A DNA stretch of 17,464 nucleotides. It comes from an uncultured Lachnospiraceae bacterium. GTDB lineage: Bacteria; Bacillota; Clostridia; Lachnospirales; Lachnospiraceae. Made by a program: the position numbers and the translations under genes. Location of the stretch: contig CAMWYL010000022.1 of NCBI GenBank assembly GCA_947178465.1, forward strand, positions 1-17,464, given 5' to 3'. The notes below the pieces were generated by a model. The model worked only from the letters and a program-made list of their open reading frames with translations, searched no databases and was not told where the DNA came from. This document shows, piece after piece, positions 6,004 through 13,168 of the stretch (position 1 is the first letter of the stretch; every line of letters begins with the position of its first letter).

Positions 6004-6555
6004 ATGTTTGAGAAGGAAACAGCAGACGCGGAGCGTGTTGTACGGGAATTCCTGGAACAGGCAGGGCTTCGGCCGGGAGATTTGGTGGCGGTCGGCTGCT
6101 CGACCAGTGAAATCGCGGCGCACAGTATCGGTTCTCATTCCGGCGCGGAGCTTGGTGAGGCAGTGTTTCTTGCAATGTATAAGGCGTTTGAACAGGCGAA
6201 GATCGAGATGGCGGCACAGTGCTGTGAGCATCTGAACCGGGCACTGATATTGGAGGCGGCTGTTGCGGAGCGGTTTGGCTATGAGCCCGTGAATGTTGTG
6301 CCGATGCCGAAGGCGGGAGGCGCGTTTGCGACGGCTGCATGGAAATACATGAAAAGTCCCGTCGCAGTAGAGCGGATACAAGCGCATGGGGGAATCGATA
6401 TTGGCGATACGTTAATCGGTATGCATCTGAGAGCGGTTGCGGTACCACTGAGGATAGAGCACCCGCAAATCGGAGGCGCGCATATTGTGTGTGCCCGAAC
6501 ACGCGCAAAATATATCGGCGGGGAACGTGCGCACTACAATGATGTACTTGCCTAA
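6004..6555 (+). CDS. UPF0340 (TIGR01440/YwlG-like) protein
   Basis: A 183-residue protein of a conserved Firmicutes family of unknown biochemical function, of the usual length. Recognisable blocks are GDLVAVGCSTSEI (25-37), a central AAQCCEHLNRALI with paired cysteines, VNVVPMPKAGGAFATAAW, then GIDIGDTLIGMHL and VCARTRAKYIGGERAHY at the C-terminus. Together these are strongly diagnostic of the YwlG family. No signal peptide or membrane helix is seen, so it should be cytosolic. A GAAAGGGTG stretch about a dozen bases upstream is the probable ribosome binding site, somewhat distant. The gene has its own divergent promoter shared with dapL. Confidence 0.9.
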   Translation: MFEKETADAERVVREFLEQAGLRPGDLVAVGCSTSEIAAHSIGSHSGAELGEAVFLAMYKAFEQAKIEMAAQCCEHLNRALILEAAVAERFGYEPVNVVPMPKAGGAFATAAWKYMKSPVAVERIQAHGGIDIGDTLIGMHLRAVAVPLRIEHPQIGGAHIVCARTRAKYIGGERAHYNDVLA

Positions 6556-6577
6556 AATACAGATTGTGTGTTATAAT
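6548..6577 (+). promoter_or_regulatory. Putative promoter of the polysaccharide deacetylase
   Basis: TTGCCT (6548-6553), an 18-base spacer and a perfect TATAAT (6572-6577) overlap the end of the preceding gene and lie about 38 bases before the ATG at 6616. The -10 box is ideal and the -35 box weak, so strength is uncertain. Confidence 0.5.
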
Positions 6578-6615
6578 CGGTATGTCTATAAAAATGCAAA
6601 GTAGGAAGGGAGCAC

Positions 6616-7647
6616 ATGTCACAGAAGATGCAGGAGCAGGAAACGCAGACGCAGAATGTGTTGAGGCAGGAAACACAGGAGACGGACGACTTTGAAACAG
6701 AGGAATTCAAACAGAAGAATCCAAGAGATTTTTTCGGGCTGCTTGTTTCCGTGTTTGCCATAGTGACAATTTGCATATGCATCGTATTGCTGGTTTTGGT
6801 GATCAATCTCAGAAATGAGATGAATACCCTGCGCGAGGATATCTACGCATGGAAAAGCGAGGTGTCTGTACCGGAGCCGGAGATTATTATTGTGCCTACG
6901 GAGCCGGTTGAGGCAGTGGAGACGACAGAAGCGGTGGAGACGACAGCGGTGTCGGACACGGTACAGGTGGACGAGCTGGAGAATGTTATGTGGGCTGAGG
7001 ATACTGATACAGGCACGGACAAAAGCTCCAATATCCGTCGTGTATATCTCACCTTTGACGATGGGCCAAGCTCCAATACGGATAGAATATTGGATATTTT
7101 GGAAAGGTATGGAGTAAAGGCAACCTTCTTCGTTGTAGGGAAGGACAATTATAACGATCAGTATAAGCGCATTGTGGAGGAAGGACATACGCTCGCGATG
7201 CATTCTTACAGCCATGTATATGCGGATATCTATCAGTCTGTGGATTCCTACAGTCAGGATTTGCTTAAGTTGCACGCTTATCTGTATGAGCTTACCGGGG
7301 TGGATACGAACATCGTCCGCTTTCCCGGCGGGAGCAGCAATACCATCAGCCGTGTGGATATGCGTGATCTGATAGCCTATCTTGATGAGAATGATATGGT
7401 GTACTTTGATTGGAACGTGTCGAGTGGTGACGCTACGCAGACATATATCAGTGCCAATCAGATTGCGGATAATGTATTGCGCAGCATTGACAATTACAAC
7501 AATGCCGTTGTCCTGTTCCATGACGCGGCGGGAAAAAATTCCACGGTGGAGGCGTTGCCGACCATTATTGAAAAGATATTAGAGTCTGAGGATACCGTGC
7601 TGCTGCCGATTATGGCGGATACGGCCCCGGTTCAGCATTTGCATTAA
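6616..7647 (+). CDS. Membrane-anchored polysaccharide deacetylase (NodB/CE4)
   Basis: A 343-residue protein likely to remove acetyl groups from a cell-wall polysaccharide such as peptidoglycan GlcNAc. It has a polar cytoplasmic N-terminus, one transmembrane helix (about 38-64), a Thr/Glu/Val-rich linker (about 84-136) and a carbohydrate esterase family 4 domain (about 142-330) that would face outside. Active-site motifs are present: TFDDGP (146-151, with the catalytic base and metal Asp), HSYSH (196-200, metal histidines), RFPGGSSN (235-242), FDWN (264-267) and LFHD (300-303, catalytic His302). The enzyme therefore appears complete. The ATG is preceded by GGAAGGGAG. The next gene encodes a bactofilin, and the pairing suggests local wall remodelling. 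The exact substrate is not readable. Confidence 0.93.
   Translation: MSQKMQEQETQTQNVLRQETQETDDFETEEFKQKNPRDFFGLLVSVFAIVTICICIVLLVLVINLRNEMNTLREDIYAWKSEVSVPEPEIIIVPTEPVEAVETTEAVETTAVSDTVQVDELENVMWAEDTDTGTDKSSNIRRVYLTFDDGPSSNTDRILDILERYGVKATFFVVGKDNYNDQYKRIVEEGHTLAMHSYSHVYADIYQSVDSYSQDLLKLHAYLYELTGVDTNIVRFPGGSSNTISRVDMRDLIAYLDENDMVYFDWNVSSGDATQTYISANQIADNVLRSIDNYNNAVVLFHDAAGKNSTVEALPTIIEKILESEDTVLLPIMADTAPVQHLH
6913..6946 (+). repeat. 18-bp direct repeat in the deacetylase linker
   Basis: Two 16-base copies (6913-6928 and 6931-6946), differing at one position and spaced by two bases, encode the repeated residues AVETTE/AVETTA. Such repeats in a linker can expand or contract by replication slippage without harming the enzyme domain. 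Confidence 0.65.
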
Positions 7648-7715
7648 AGCAGAGAGGAGCTTGGACTTTATATATAAGAAGATACCTAAAATAAAAAGTT
7701 GGAGGAGAGTTTACA

Positions 7716-8756
7716 ATGGGTTTTTTTCAGGATTTAAAACAGGATTTGTCACAAACGGTAAATGATTTGGGGACAGACGAAGCGGTAAATGAGTTGGGAC
7801 TCAATGAAGGCATGACTGTAGACGAGATTTCCACTTCTTCAGAGGACTTATTCGGCAACGCGGAGAACGATGATTTCGCAGATTTGGAGGCAATGCTGGA
7901 GCAGGGCGTTGAGGCGCTCGGCAGCGAGCCGGAACCTATCGAGGATGCGGACACGGGACTGCTCAGCGGCTTGGAGGATTTCGATGCGGACGAGGAACCG
8001 GTGCCTGAGGGAGTTGTCGAGCCGGCAGCAGAGGAACCGCAGGCCGAGGCTGAGCCGATCGAGGAGCCGATACCGGAAGTTGTTGAGGAGCCGGCAGCAG
8101 TTGAGGAAGAAGCAGTAGCAGAAGAAAATAATATAAGTGAGGGTGTAGAGATGGAAGGAATTATGAACGAAACAGAGCAGAATGTAGATTTGGAAGAACT
8201 CTTGGATGAGGTCGAGCAGAATGTAGAGGAGTCGACATACATGGAAGAAGCGCCGGCCGCACAGTCAGGAGAGGAGACTGCTATGGCAGTTTCATCGGAT
8301 ACGGCGGTTATCACAGCCGGAATGAGCATCACGGGTGATGTTACGAGCAGCGGCAACCTGAACTTAATCGGAAATATCACGGGAAATATCGAAATCCTCG
8401 GCAAGCTGAATGTCACAGGCAGCATTACCGGAAATTCTGCGGCGGCAGAGATTTACGCGGAAGCTGCACAGATTAATGGCGAGGTAAAGAGCAAGGGAAG
8501 CGTGAAGATTGGACAGAGCTCCGTTGTAATCGGTAATATTTTTGCGACAAGCGCAGTGGTTGCGGGCGCGGTAAAAGGCGATATTGACGTTCACGGCCCT
8601 GTTATCCTTGATACCTCAGCGATCGTGATGGGTAATATCAAGTCAAAATCCGTACAGATTAACAATGGTGCGGTTATCGAGGGTATGTGTTCTCAGTGCT
8701 ATGCAGATGTCAGCCCTTCATCCTTCTTTAATGATGTCAAGAAGAATAGGAAATAA
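7716..8756 (+). CDS. Bactofilin with long acidic N-terminal extension
   Basis: A 346-residue cytoskeletal protein. The C-terminal part (about 198-325) is a bactofilin domain (DUF583), a right-handed beta-helix made of short turns such as GNLNLIGNITGNIEI, GKLNVTGSITGN, QINGEVKSKGSVKIG and MGNIKSKSVQINNG. Bactofilins polymerise without nucleotide and scaffold cell-wall enzymes or membrane patches. The first 20 residues (MGFFQDLKQDL) could form a small amphipathic membrane-contacting helix. Residues about 45-195 form a highly acidic Glu/Pro/Ala/Val-rich tract with repeated EEPAA- and EQNV-type units, far longer than the short tails of typical bactofilins of 120-200 residues. The start is supported by TGGAGGAGAG upstream. 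It directly follows a polysaccharide deacetylase, read in the same direction. Confidence 0.88.
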   Translation: MGFFQDLKQDLSQTVNDLGTDEAVNELGLNEGMTVDEISTSSEDLFGNAENDDFADLEAMLEQGVEALGSEPEPIEDADTGLLSGLEDFDADEEPVPEGVVEPAAEEPQAEAEPIEEPIPEVVEEPAAVEEEAVAEENNISEGVEMEGIMNETEQNVDLEELLDEVEQNVEESTYMEEAPAAQSGEETAMAVSSDTAVITAGMSITGDVTSSGNLNLIGNITGNIEILGKLNVTGSITGNSAAAEIYAEAAQINGEVKSKGSVKIGQSSVVIGNIFATSAVVAGAVKGDIDVHGPVILDTSAIVMGNIKSKSVQINNGAVIEGMCSQCYADVSPSSFFNDVKKNRK

Positions 8757-8769
8757 CCGGTCGGCAGGA

Positions 8770-8798
8770 TTGCGCATTATAACAGGAAATAATATAAG
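8770..8798 (+). promoter_or_regulatory. Weak candidate promoter before pyrH
   Basis: TTGCGC (8770-8775), a 17-base spacer and TATAAG (8793-8798) precede pyrH by 27 bases. Only the -10 box is close to consensus, so pyrH may instead depend on read-through from the bactofilin gene. Confidence 0.3.
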
Positions 8799-8825
8799 TG
8801 TAAGAAGAAAAGGCATGGTATCATA

Positions 8826-9527
8826 ATGAAAAGAATTTTGTTGAAGCTGAGCGGGGAAGCCCTTGCCGGAAACGCGAAAACAGGCTTTGATGAGCCTACC
8901 GTAATGGCAGTTGCCGGACAGGTGAAGGCGATTGTGGACAGCGGCGTGCAGGTTGCGGTCCTTATCGGCGGAGGTAATTTTTGGCGGGGAAGAACAAGCG
9001 AGACAATCGACCGTACCAAGGCGGACCAGATCGGAATGCTGGCTACAGTGATGAATTGCATTTATGTATCCGAAATATTCCGATTTGCAGGGATGGAAAC
9101 AGAAATTTATACGCCGTTTCAGTGCGCGGCGTTTACGGAGCTATTCTCCAAGGACAGGGCCGTGGAGGCCCTGAATGCGGGAAAGGTAGTGTTTTTCGCG
9201 GGTGGAATTGGTCATCCGTATTTCTCGACGGATATGGGTACAGTGCTTCGGGCGGTAGAGATTGAGGCAGATATGATATTGTCTGCACGGGCGGTTGACG
9301 GCGTGTACGATTCGGACCCGAAGCTCAACAAGGATGCCATGAAGTACAGCACGATATCAATTCGGGAGGTTGTCGAAAAGCAGCTGGGCGTTATGGATTT
9401 GGCGGCGGCGGTGCTTTGTATGGAGAATAAAATGCCTATGACGATATTCGGGCTGAATGAGGAGAACAGTATCATCAATGCCGCAAAGGGAAGCTCAAGC
9501 GGTACGGTTATTACAGTCACGGAATAG
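8826..9527 (+). CDS. pyrH: UMP kinase
   Basis: A 233-residue bacterial UMP kinase that phosphorylates UMP to UDP with ATP, the step that feeds UTP, CTP and UDP-sugar synthesis. It is a hexameric cytosolic enzyme of the amino-acid-kinase fold. Motifs are KLSGEAL (7-13, phosphate binding), VLIGGGNFWRG (45-55), the DRTKADQIGMLATVMN block (62-77) with UMP contacts, GGIGHPYFSTDMGT and the VDGVYDSDPK loop. Length is normal. The ribosome binding site is weak (AAAAGG about ten bases upstream). In many Firmicutes rpsB-tsf precede pyrH; here the preceding gene is a bactofilin. The stop codon is TAG, which matters for judging the polC amber codon. frr follows after 25 bases. Confidence 0.97.
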   Translation: MKRILLKLSGEALAGNAKTGFDEPTVMAVAGQVKAIVDSGVQVAVLIGGGNFWRGRTSETIDRTKADQIGMLATVMNCIYVSEIFRFAGMETEIYTPFQCAAFTELFSKDRAVEALNAGKVVFFAGGIGHPYFSTDMGTVLRAVEIEADMILSARAVDGVYDSDPKLNKDAMKYSTISIREVVEKQLGVMDLAAAVLCMENKMPMTIFGLNEENSIINAAKGSSSGTVITVTE

Positions 9528-9552
9528 AAACGGGAAGGAGCAGGGGATAACA

Positions 9553-10104
9553 ATGGATGCGAGAGTAAAGACTTATGAGGATAAGATGCAGAAGGCAGTT
9601 GATTACCTTTTGTCGGATTATCAGACGATACGCGCGGGACGTGCAAATCCGCATGTGTTGGATAAGATAAAGGTGGATTATTATGGTACGCCGACACCCA
9701 TTCAGCAGGTAGGCAATATTACGGTTCCGGAGGCGAGAATGATTCAGATAGCGCCTTGGGAGAAGAGCCTGATTAAGGATATTGAGAAGGCGATTATGGC
9801 ATCGGATGTCGGTATCACACCGAGCAATGACGGTGTTGTAATCCGTCTGGTGTTCCCTGAGCTTACAGAGGAGCGCAGAAAAGAGCTTGTGAAGGATGTC
9901 AAGAAGAAGGGCGAGGAGGCAAAGGTTGCGATTCGCAATATCCGGCGAGATGCGAATGATTCCTTTAAGAAGCTTGCCAAGACCGAGGTTTCGGAGGACG
10001 AGATTAAGGACTTGGAGGATTCCACACAGAAGCTTACGGATAAGTTCATAAAAGACATTGATAAGGCGGTTGAAGAGAAGTCAAAGGAGATTTTGACAGT
10101 ATAG
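9553..10104 (+). CDS. frr: Ribosome recycling factor
   Basis: A 183-residue protein that, with EF-G, splits the post-termination ribosome so that subunits can be reused. It matches the 185-residue family along its full length: a three-helix bundle joined to a beta domain. Signature stretches are TIRAGRANPHVLDKI (25-39), the YYGTPTPIQQVGNITVPEAR beta domain, and the RKELVKDVKKKGEEAKVAIRN region followed by IRRDANDSFKK. I chose ATG 9553 because it begins the normal N-terminus and has GGAAGGAG upstream; the longer frame from 9457 would overlap pyrH. The stop is TAG at the correct C-terminus. Confidence 0.97.
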   Translation: MDARVKTYEDKMQKAVDYLLSDYQTIRAGRANPHVLDKIKVDYYGTPTPIQQVGNITVPEARMIQIAPWEKSLIKDIEKAIMASDVGITPSNDGVVIRLVFPELTEERRKELVKDVKKKGEEAKVAIRNIRRDANDSFKKLAKTEVSEDEIKDLEDSTQKLTDKFIKDIDKAVEEKSKEILTV

Positions 10105-10136
10105 ACCGACAGGGGATAAATATAATAAACATAACT

Positions 10137-10171
10137 GGGGGGCGGTGCATACGGATGTAGTGCCCCCTTTT
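10137..10171 (+). terminator. Hairpin with T-run between frr and uppS
   Basis: GGGGGC (10138-10143) pairs with GCCCCC (10162-10167), and an inner GCAT/ATGT helix extends the structure. TTTT follows (10168-10171). It resembles an intrinsic terminator or attenuator that could uncouple pyrH-frr from the lipid genes. The T run is short and no strong promoter is visible between it and uppS, so partial read-through is likely. Confidence 0.6.
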
Positions 10172-10202
10172 CTGTAATAATGAATAATAGGAGAGACAGG
10201 AC

Positions 10203-10907
10203 ATGAGTATGAGTGTACCGAAGCATGTAGCGATCATTCTTGACGGAAACGGGCGATGGGCCAAGGCGAAGGGGCTGCCGCGCACGGCGGGGCATGTGCA
10301 GGGGGCAAGGACCGTGGAGGATATCTGTGAGATTGCCTACAATATGGGAATACAGTATCTTACGGTGTACGCTTTCTCTACGGAGAACTGGAGCCGCCCG
10401 CAGGACGAGGTAAACACGCTGATGGATTTGCTGCGCAGTTACATGAAAAACTGCCTGAAGCGGGCGCAGAAAAACAATATGTGTGTGCGGGTGATAGGCG
10501 ATAAAACACGGCTTGATGCGGACATTCAGGAAAAGATAGCGAATTTGGAGAAGGCTACACAGAACAACACCGGCCTTCACTTTCAGATCGCAATCAATTA
10601 CGGCGGCCGTGATGAGCTTGTAAGGGCAGTGCGCGGGCTTGCGCAAAGAGTGGCAGCCGGACAGCTTGCGCCGGAGGATATCAATGAGGAGCAGCTTACG
10701 GATGCGCTTGATACCGCAGGACTTCCTGACCCCGATTTGATGATAAGAACCTCAGGAGAACAGCGGATTTCCAATTACATGCTCTGGCAGCTTGCATATA
10801 CGGAATTTTATTTTACGGAGGTGCCATGGCCGGATTTTGACAAAAAGGAGCTGGAGAAAGCTGTGGAGGCATATCAGAAGCGGGACAGAAGGTATGGCCT
10901 TGTGTAA
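10203..10907 (+). CDS. uppS: Undecaprenyl diphosphate synthase (cis-prenyltransferase)
   Basis: A 234-residue cis-prenyltransferase that adds eight isopentenyl units to farnesyl diphosphate, making the C55 carrier lipid for peptidoglycan and other wall polymers. Conserved regions are present: HVAIILDGNGRWA (8-20) with catalytic Asp14, GHVQGARTVED (30-40), YAFSTENWSRP (56-66), and the C-terminal IRTSGEQRISNYMLWQ (181-196) that binds pyrophosphate and Mg2+. AGGAG lies nine bases before ATG 10203; a second in-frame ATG (10209) is possible but worse spaced. cdsA starts 36 bases downstream, forming the usual uppS-cdsA pair. Confidence 0.96.
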   Translation: MSMSVPKHVAIILDGNGRWAKAKGLPRTAGHVQGARTVEDICEIAYNMGIQYLTVYAFSTENWSRPQDEVNTLMDLLRSYMKNCLKRAQKNNMCVRVIGDKTRLDADIQEKIANLEKATQNNTGLHFQIAINYGGRDELVRAVRGLAQRVAAGQLAPEDINEEQLTDALDTAGLPDPDLMIRTSGEQRISNYMLWQLAYTEFYFTEVPWPDFDKKELEKAVEAYQKRDRRYGLV

Positions 10908-10943
10908 AATGACAGATACGGTTCGAGGAGGGAGGAGGAAGGA

Positions 10944-11846
10944 ATGGCTTCCAATATTCTTGGTAAAATAAGTAAGGAGCGGGTCATCAGTGCGGTAGTG
11001 CTTGTAGTGATTGCACTGGCGGCGATACTGCCGGGCGGGGTGATACTGGCGGCGGTGCTTTACCTGGTATCTCTTGTGGGCTTTCTGGAGCTGACCAAGG
11101 CCTGTGGTGTCAGGGAAAAAATTGTCCCGGAGGACAACGCCAAAGGGGTCAATGCCTTGGAAGTAACGGGTATTATAGTGATTACGGTATACTATCTGTT
11201 GTTGTGCGTGACCCATACGGATATTCTTCAACGTTATACGCCCGCGGACGGTATTGACGCCGATTTCGGTATCGTGCCGGTGCTGCTTTTGGCGTTGATT
11301 CTGTTGATGTTTGTGTATGTCTTTACCTTTCCGCGGTTTACGGCGGATCAGGTGATGGCGGCATACTTCTCGCTGATTTATGCGCCGGTAATGCTGTCCT
11401 TTATCTTTTTGACAAGGCAGTTGACGCATGGCATTTATCTTGTGTGGATGGCGTTTATCAGCTCATGGGTATCGGATACCTGTGCGTATCTGGTGGGCGT
11501 AATGATTGGAAAGCATAAGCTTGCGCCGGTGCTCAGCCCGAAGAAATCGATTGAGGGAGCTGTCGGCGGTATTGCAGGCGCGGCGCTTATCGGTGCACTG
11601 TTTGGCCGGTATCTGGATGGTGCGCTCGGACTTGACGGGATGCCAGTGGTACTCGCAGTGGTCGGGGGCGCAGGCTCGGTGATTTCGCAGGTGGGAGACT
11701 TGGCAGCATCCGCTATCAAGCGTAATCACGATATCAAGGACTATGGGAAGCTGATACCGGGACACGGCGGGATTATGGACCGGTTTGACAGTGTGATATT
11801 CACGGCGCCGATTACTTATTTTTTAATTCTATTATTTATGAAATAG
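10944..11846 (+). CDS. cdsA: Phosphatidate cytidylyltransferase
   Basis: A 300-residue polytopic membrane enzyme that makes CDP-diacylglycerol from phosphatidic acid and CTP, the branch point to the main phospholipids. Several hydrophobic helices (for example about 15-50, 72-90, 110-128, 138-157, 165-187) lead to the family signature near the C-terminus: SAIKR (256-260), then KDYGKLIPGHGGIMDRFDS (265-283). The start has GGAGGAGGAAGG just upstream. The gene ends in Phe-Met-Lys-TAG, and that end is the first copy of a triple repeat continuing into the gap before dxr. The stop codon TAG here is at the normal family C-terminus. Confidence 0.96.
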   Translation: MASNILGKISKERVISAVVLVVIALAAILPGGVILAAVLYLVSLVGFLELTKACGVREKIVPEDNAKGVNALEVTGIIVITVYYLLLCVTHTDILQRYTPADGIDADFGIVPVLLLALILLMFVYVFTFPRFTADQVMAAYFSLIYAPVMLSFIFLTRQLTHGIYLVWMAFISSWVSDTCAYLVGVMIGKHKLAPVLSPKKSIEGAVGGIAGAALIGALFGRYLDGALGLDGMPVVLAVVGGAGSVISQVGDLAASAIKRNHDIKDYGKLIPGHGGIMDRFDSVIFTAPITYFLILLFMK

Positions 11847-11882
11847 ACATCTGTTATGAAATAGGACGTGTCTTATGAAATA
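11836..11882 (+). repeat. Tandem 18-19 bp repeat at the cdsA end
   Basis: TTATGAAATA occurs at 11836, 11854 and 11873, each followed by a related GACAT/GGACGTG/AGACATG segment, giving periods of 18 and 19 bases. A fourth degenerate copy (TGAAATA) is at 11896. The first copy contains the last codons and stop of cdsA. Each full copy contains ATG-AAA-TAG or ATG-AAA-TAA, a two-codon mini-frame. The simplest origin is duplication of the gene end. Confidence 0.75.
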
Positions 11883-11890
11883 AGACATGT
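11866..11890 (+). other. Stem-loop between cdsA and dxr
   Basis: ACGTGTCTTAT (11866-11876) and ATAAGACATGT (11880-11890) pair over eleven positions with one G-U wobble around a three-base loop. No T run follows, so it does not look like a terminator. In the polycistronic mRNA it may protect or process the RNA, or set relative expression of cdsA and dxr. It is built from the second and third repeat copies. Confidence 0.65.
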
Positions 11891-11927
11891 TATCGTGAAA
11901 TATATTTATACGAAAGGGAGTAATTTT

Positions 11928-13091
11928 GTGAAAAAGATAGCGATACTCGGCTCTACGGGCTCTATCGGGACGCAGACGCTTGAAATTGTGCGGGAAAATC
12001 CGGATTTGCAGGTGGTTGGGCTGTCAGCGGGAACAAATGTGGAGCTGTTGGAGCGGCAGGTGCGGGAGTTTCAGCCTAAGCTGGTGTCTTTGCAGAGTGA
12101 GGAGGCTTGCAGGGAGCTTCGCGTCAGACTTGCGGATATGGATGTGAAGGTGGCGTCCGGAATGGAAGGGCTGCTGGAGGTGGCTGAGATGGAGGAGTCG
12201 GAGCTTCTGGTAACGGCCATTGTCGGAATGATAGGCATTCGGCCGACGATTGCGGCTATTCGCAGAGGGAAGGACATTGCCCTTGCTAACAAGGAGACGC
12301 TTGTGACGGCGGGACATATTATCATGCCGCTTGCCGCACAGATGGGTGTTTCCATTTTGCCTGTGGACAGCGAGCACAGTGCGATATTCCAGTCTATGCG
12401 GGGGGAATGCAGAGAGCATGTCGAGAAGCTGTTGATTACCGCTTCCGGCGGGCCGTTTCGCGGAAGGACAAAGGCGGAGCTTGCGCAGGTACGACCGGAG
12501 GATGCGTTAAAGCACCCGAACTGGACGATGGGACATAAGATTACGATCGATTCTGCGACGCTTGTCAATAAGGGGCTTGAGGTCATGGAAGCGCGTTGGC
12601 TGTTTGATGTGGATTTGGAGCATATACAGGTGGTGGTGCATCCGCAGAGCATTATCCATTCCATGGTACAATATGCGGATGGCGGAATTATCGCACAGCT
12701 GGGGATGCCGGATATGAAGCTTCCGATTCAGTATGCGCTGTTTTACCCCGACAGGCGCCCGATGGGAGGAAAGCGTGTAGATTTCTATGAATTGGGCAGT
12801 ATAACCTTTGAGAAGCCTGATATGGAGACCTTTGTGGGATTGAAGCTTGCGATGCGCGCGGCGAGGGAAGGCGGCAGTATGCCTACGGTATTTAATGCCG
12901 CGAATGAGAAGGCGGTCAGCCTGTTTTTGCAGAAAAAGATTCGATTCTTGGAGATACCGGAAATTATAGAGCAGTGTATGGAGGCACACAGAAGAGTTGA
13001 CGAGCCGGATGTCGATGCGATTTTGGCGGCGGAACAGGAAACCTATGAGCGAATTCTTAAATACAATGACAAAATACATTCAGGTGACTGA
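11928..13091 (+). CDS. dxr: 1-deoxy-D-xylulose 5-phosphate reductoisomerase
   Basis: A 387-residue NADPH- and divalent-metal-dependent enzyme, the committed step of the MEP isoprenoid pathway, producing 2-C-methyl-D-erythritol 4-phosphate. The dinucleotide-binding GSTGSIG is at residues 8-14. ALANKETLV (118-126), VDSEHSAIFQ (146-155, metal-binding Asp147 and Glu149), ASGGPFRG (172-179) and GHKITIDSATLVNKGLEVME (202-221, with metal ligand Glu218) form the active site. I chose the GTG at 11928, which has AAAGGGAG seven bases upstream and gives the normal MKKIAILGSTGS N-terminus. The frame extends upstream to an ATG at 11868 inside the hairpin region, but that extension is not family-like. Products flow to uppS and other prenyl lipids. 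Confidence 0.97.
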   Translation: MKKIAILGSTGSIGTQTLEIVRENPDLQVVGLSAGTNVELLERQVREFQPKLVSLQSEEACRELRVRLADMDVKVASGMEGLLEVAEMEESELLVTAIVGMIGIRPTIAAIRRGKDIALANKETLVTAGHIIMPLAAQMGVSILPVDSEHSAIFQSMRGECREHVEKLLITASGGPFRGRTKAELAQVRPEDALKHPNWTMGHKITIDSATLVNKGLEVMEARWLFDVDLEHIQVVVHPQSIIHSMVQYADGGIIAQLGMPDMKLPIQYALFYPDRRPMGGKRVDFYELGSITFEKPDMETFVGLKLAMRAAREGGSMPTVFNAANEKAVSLFLQKKIRFLEIPEIIEQCMEAHRRVDEPDVDAILAAEQETYERILKYNDKIHSGD

Positions 13092-13168
13092 TGAATGACA
13101 TGGCAGAACTGTCGCCAAATATGAATAAGATGCGTCGGACGGCGCGGAAGTGAGGGAAAAAGGAAAGC

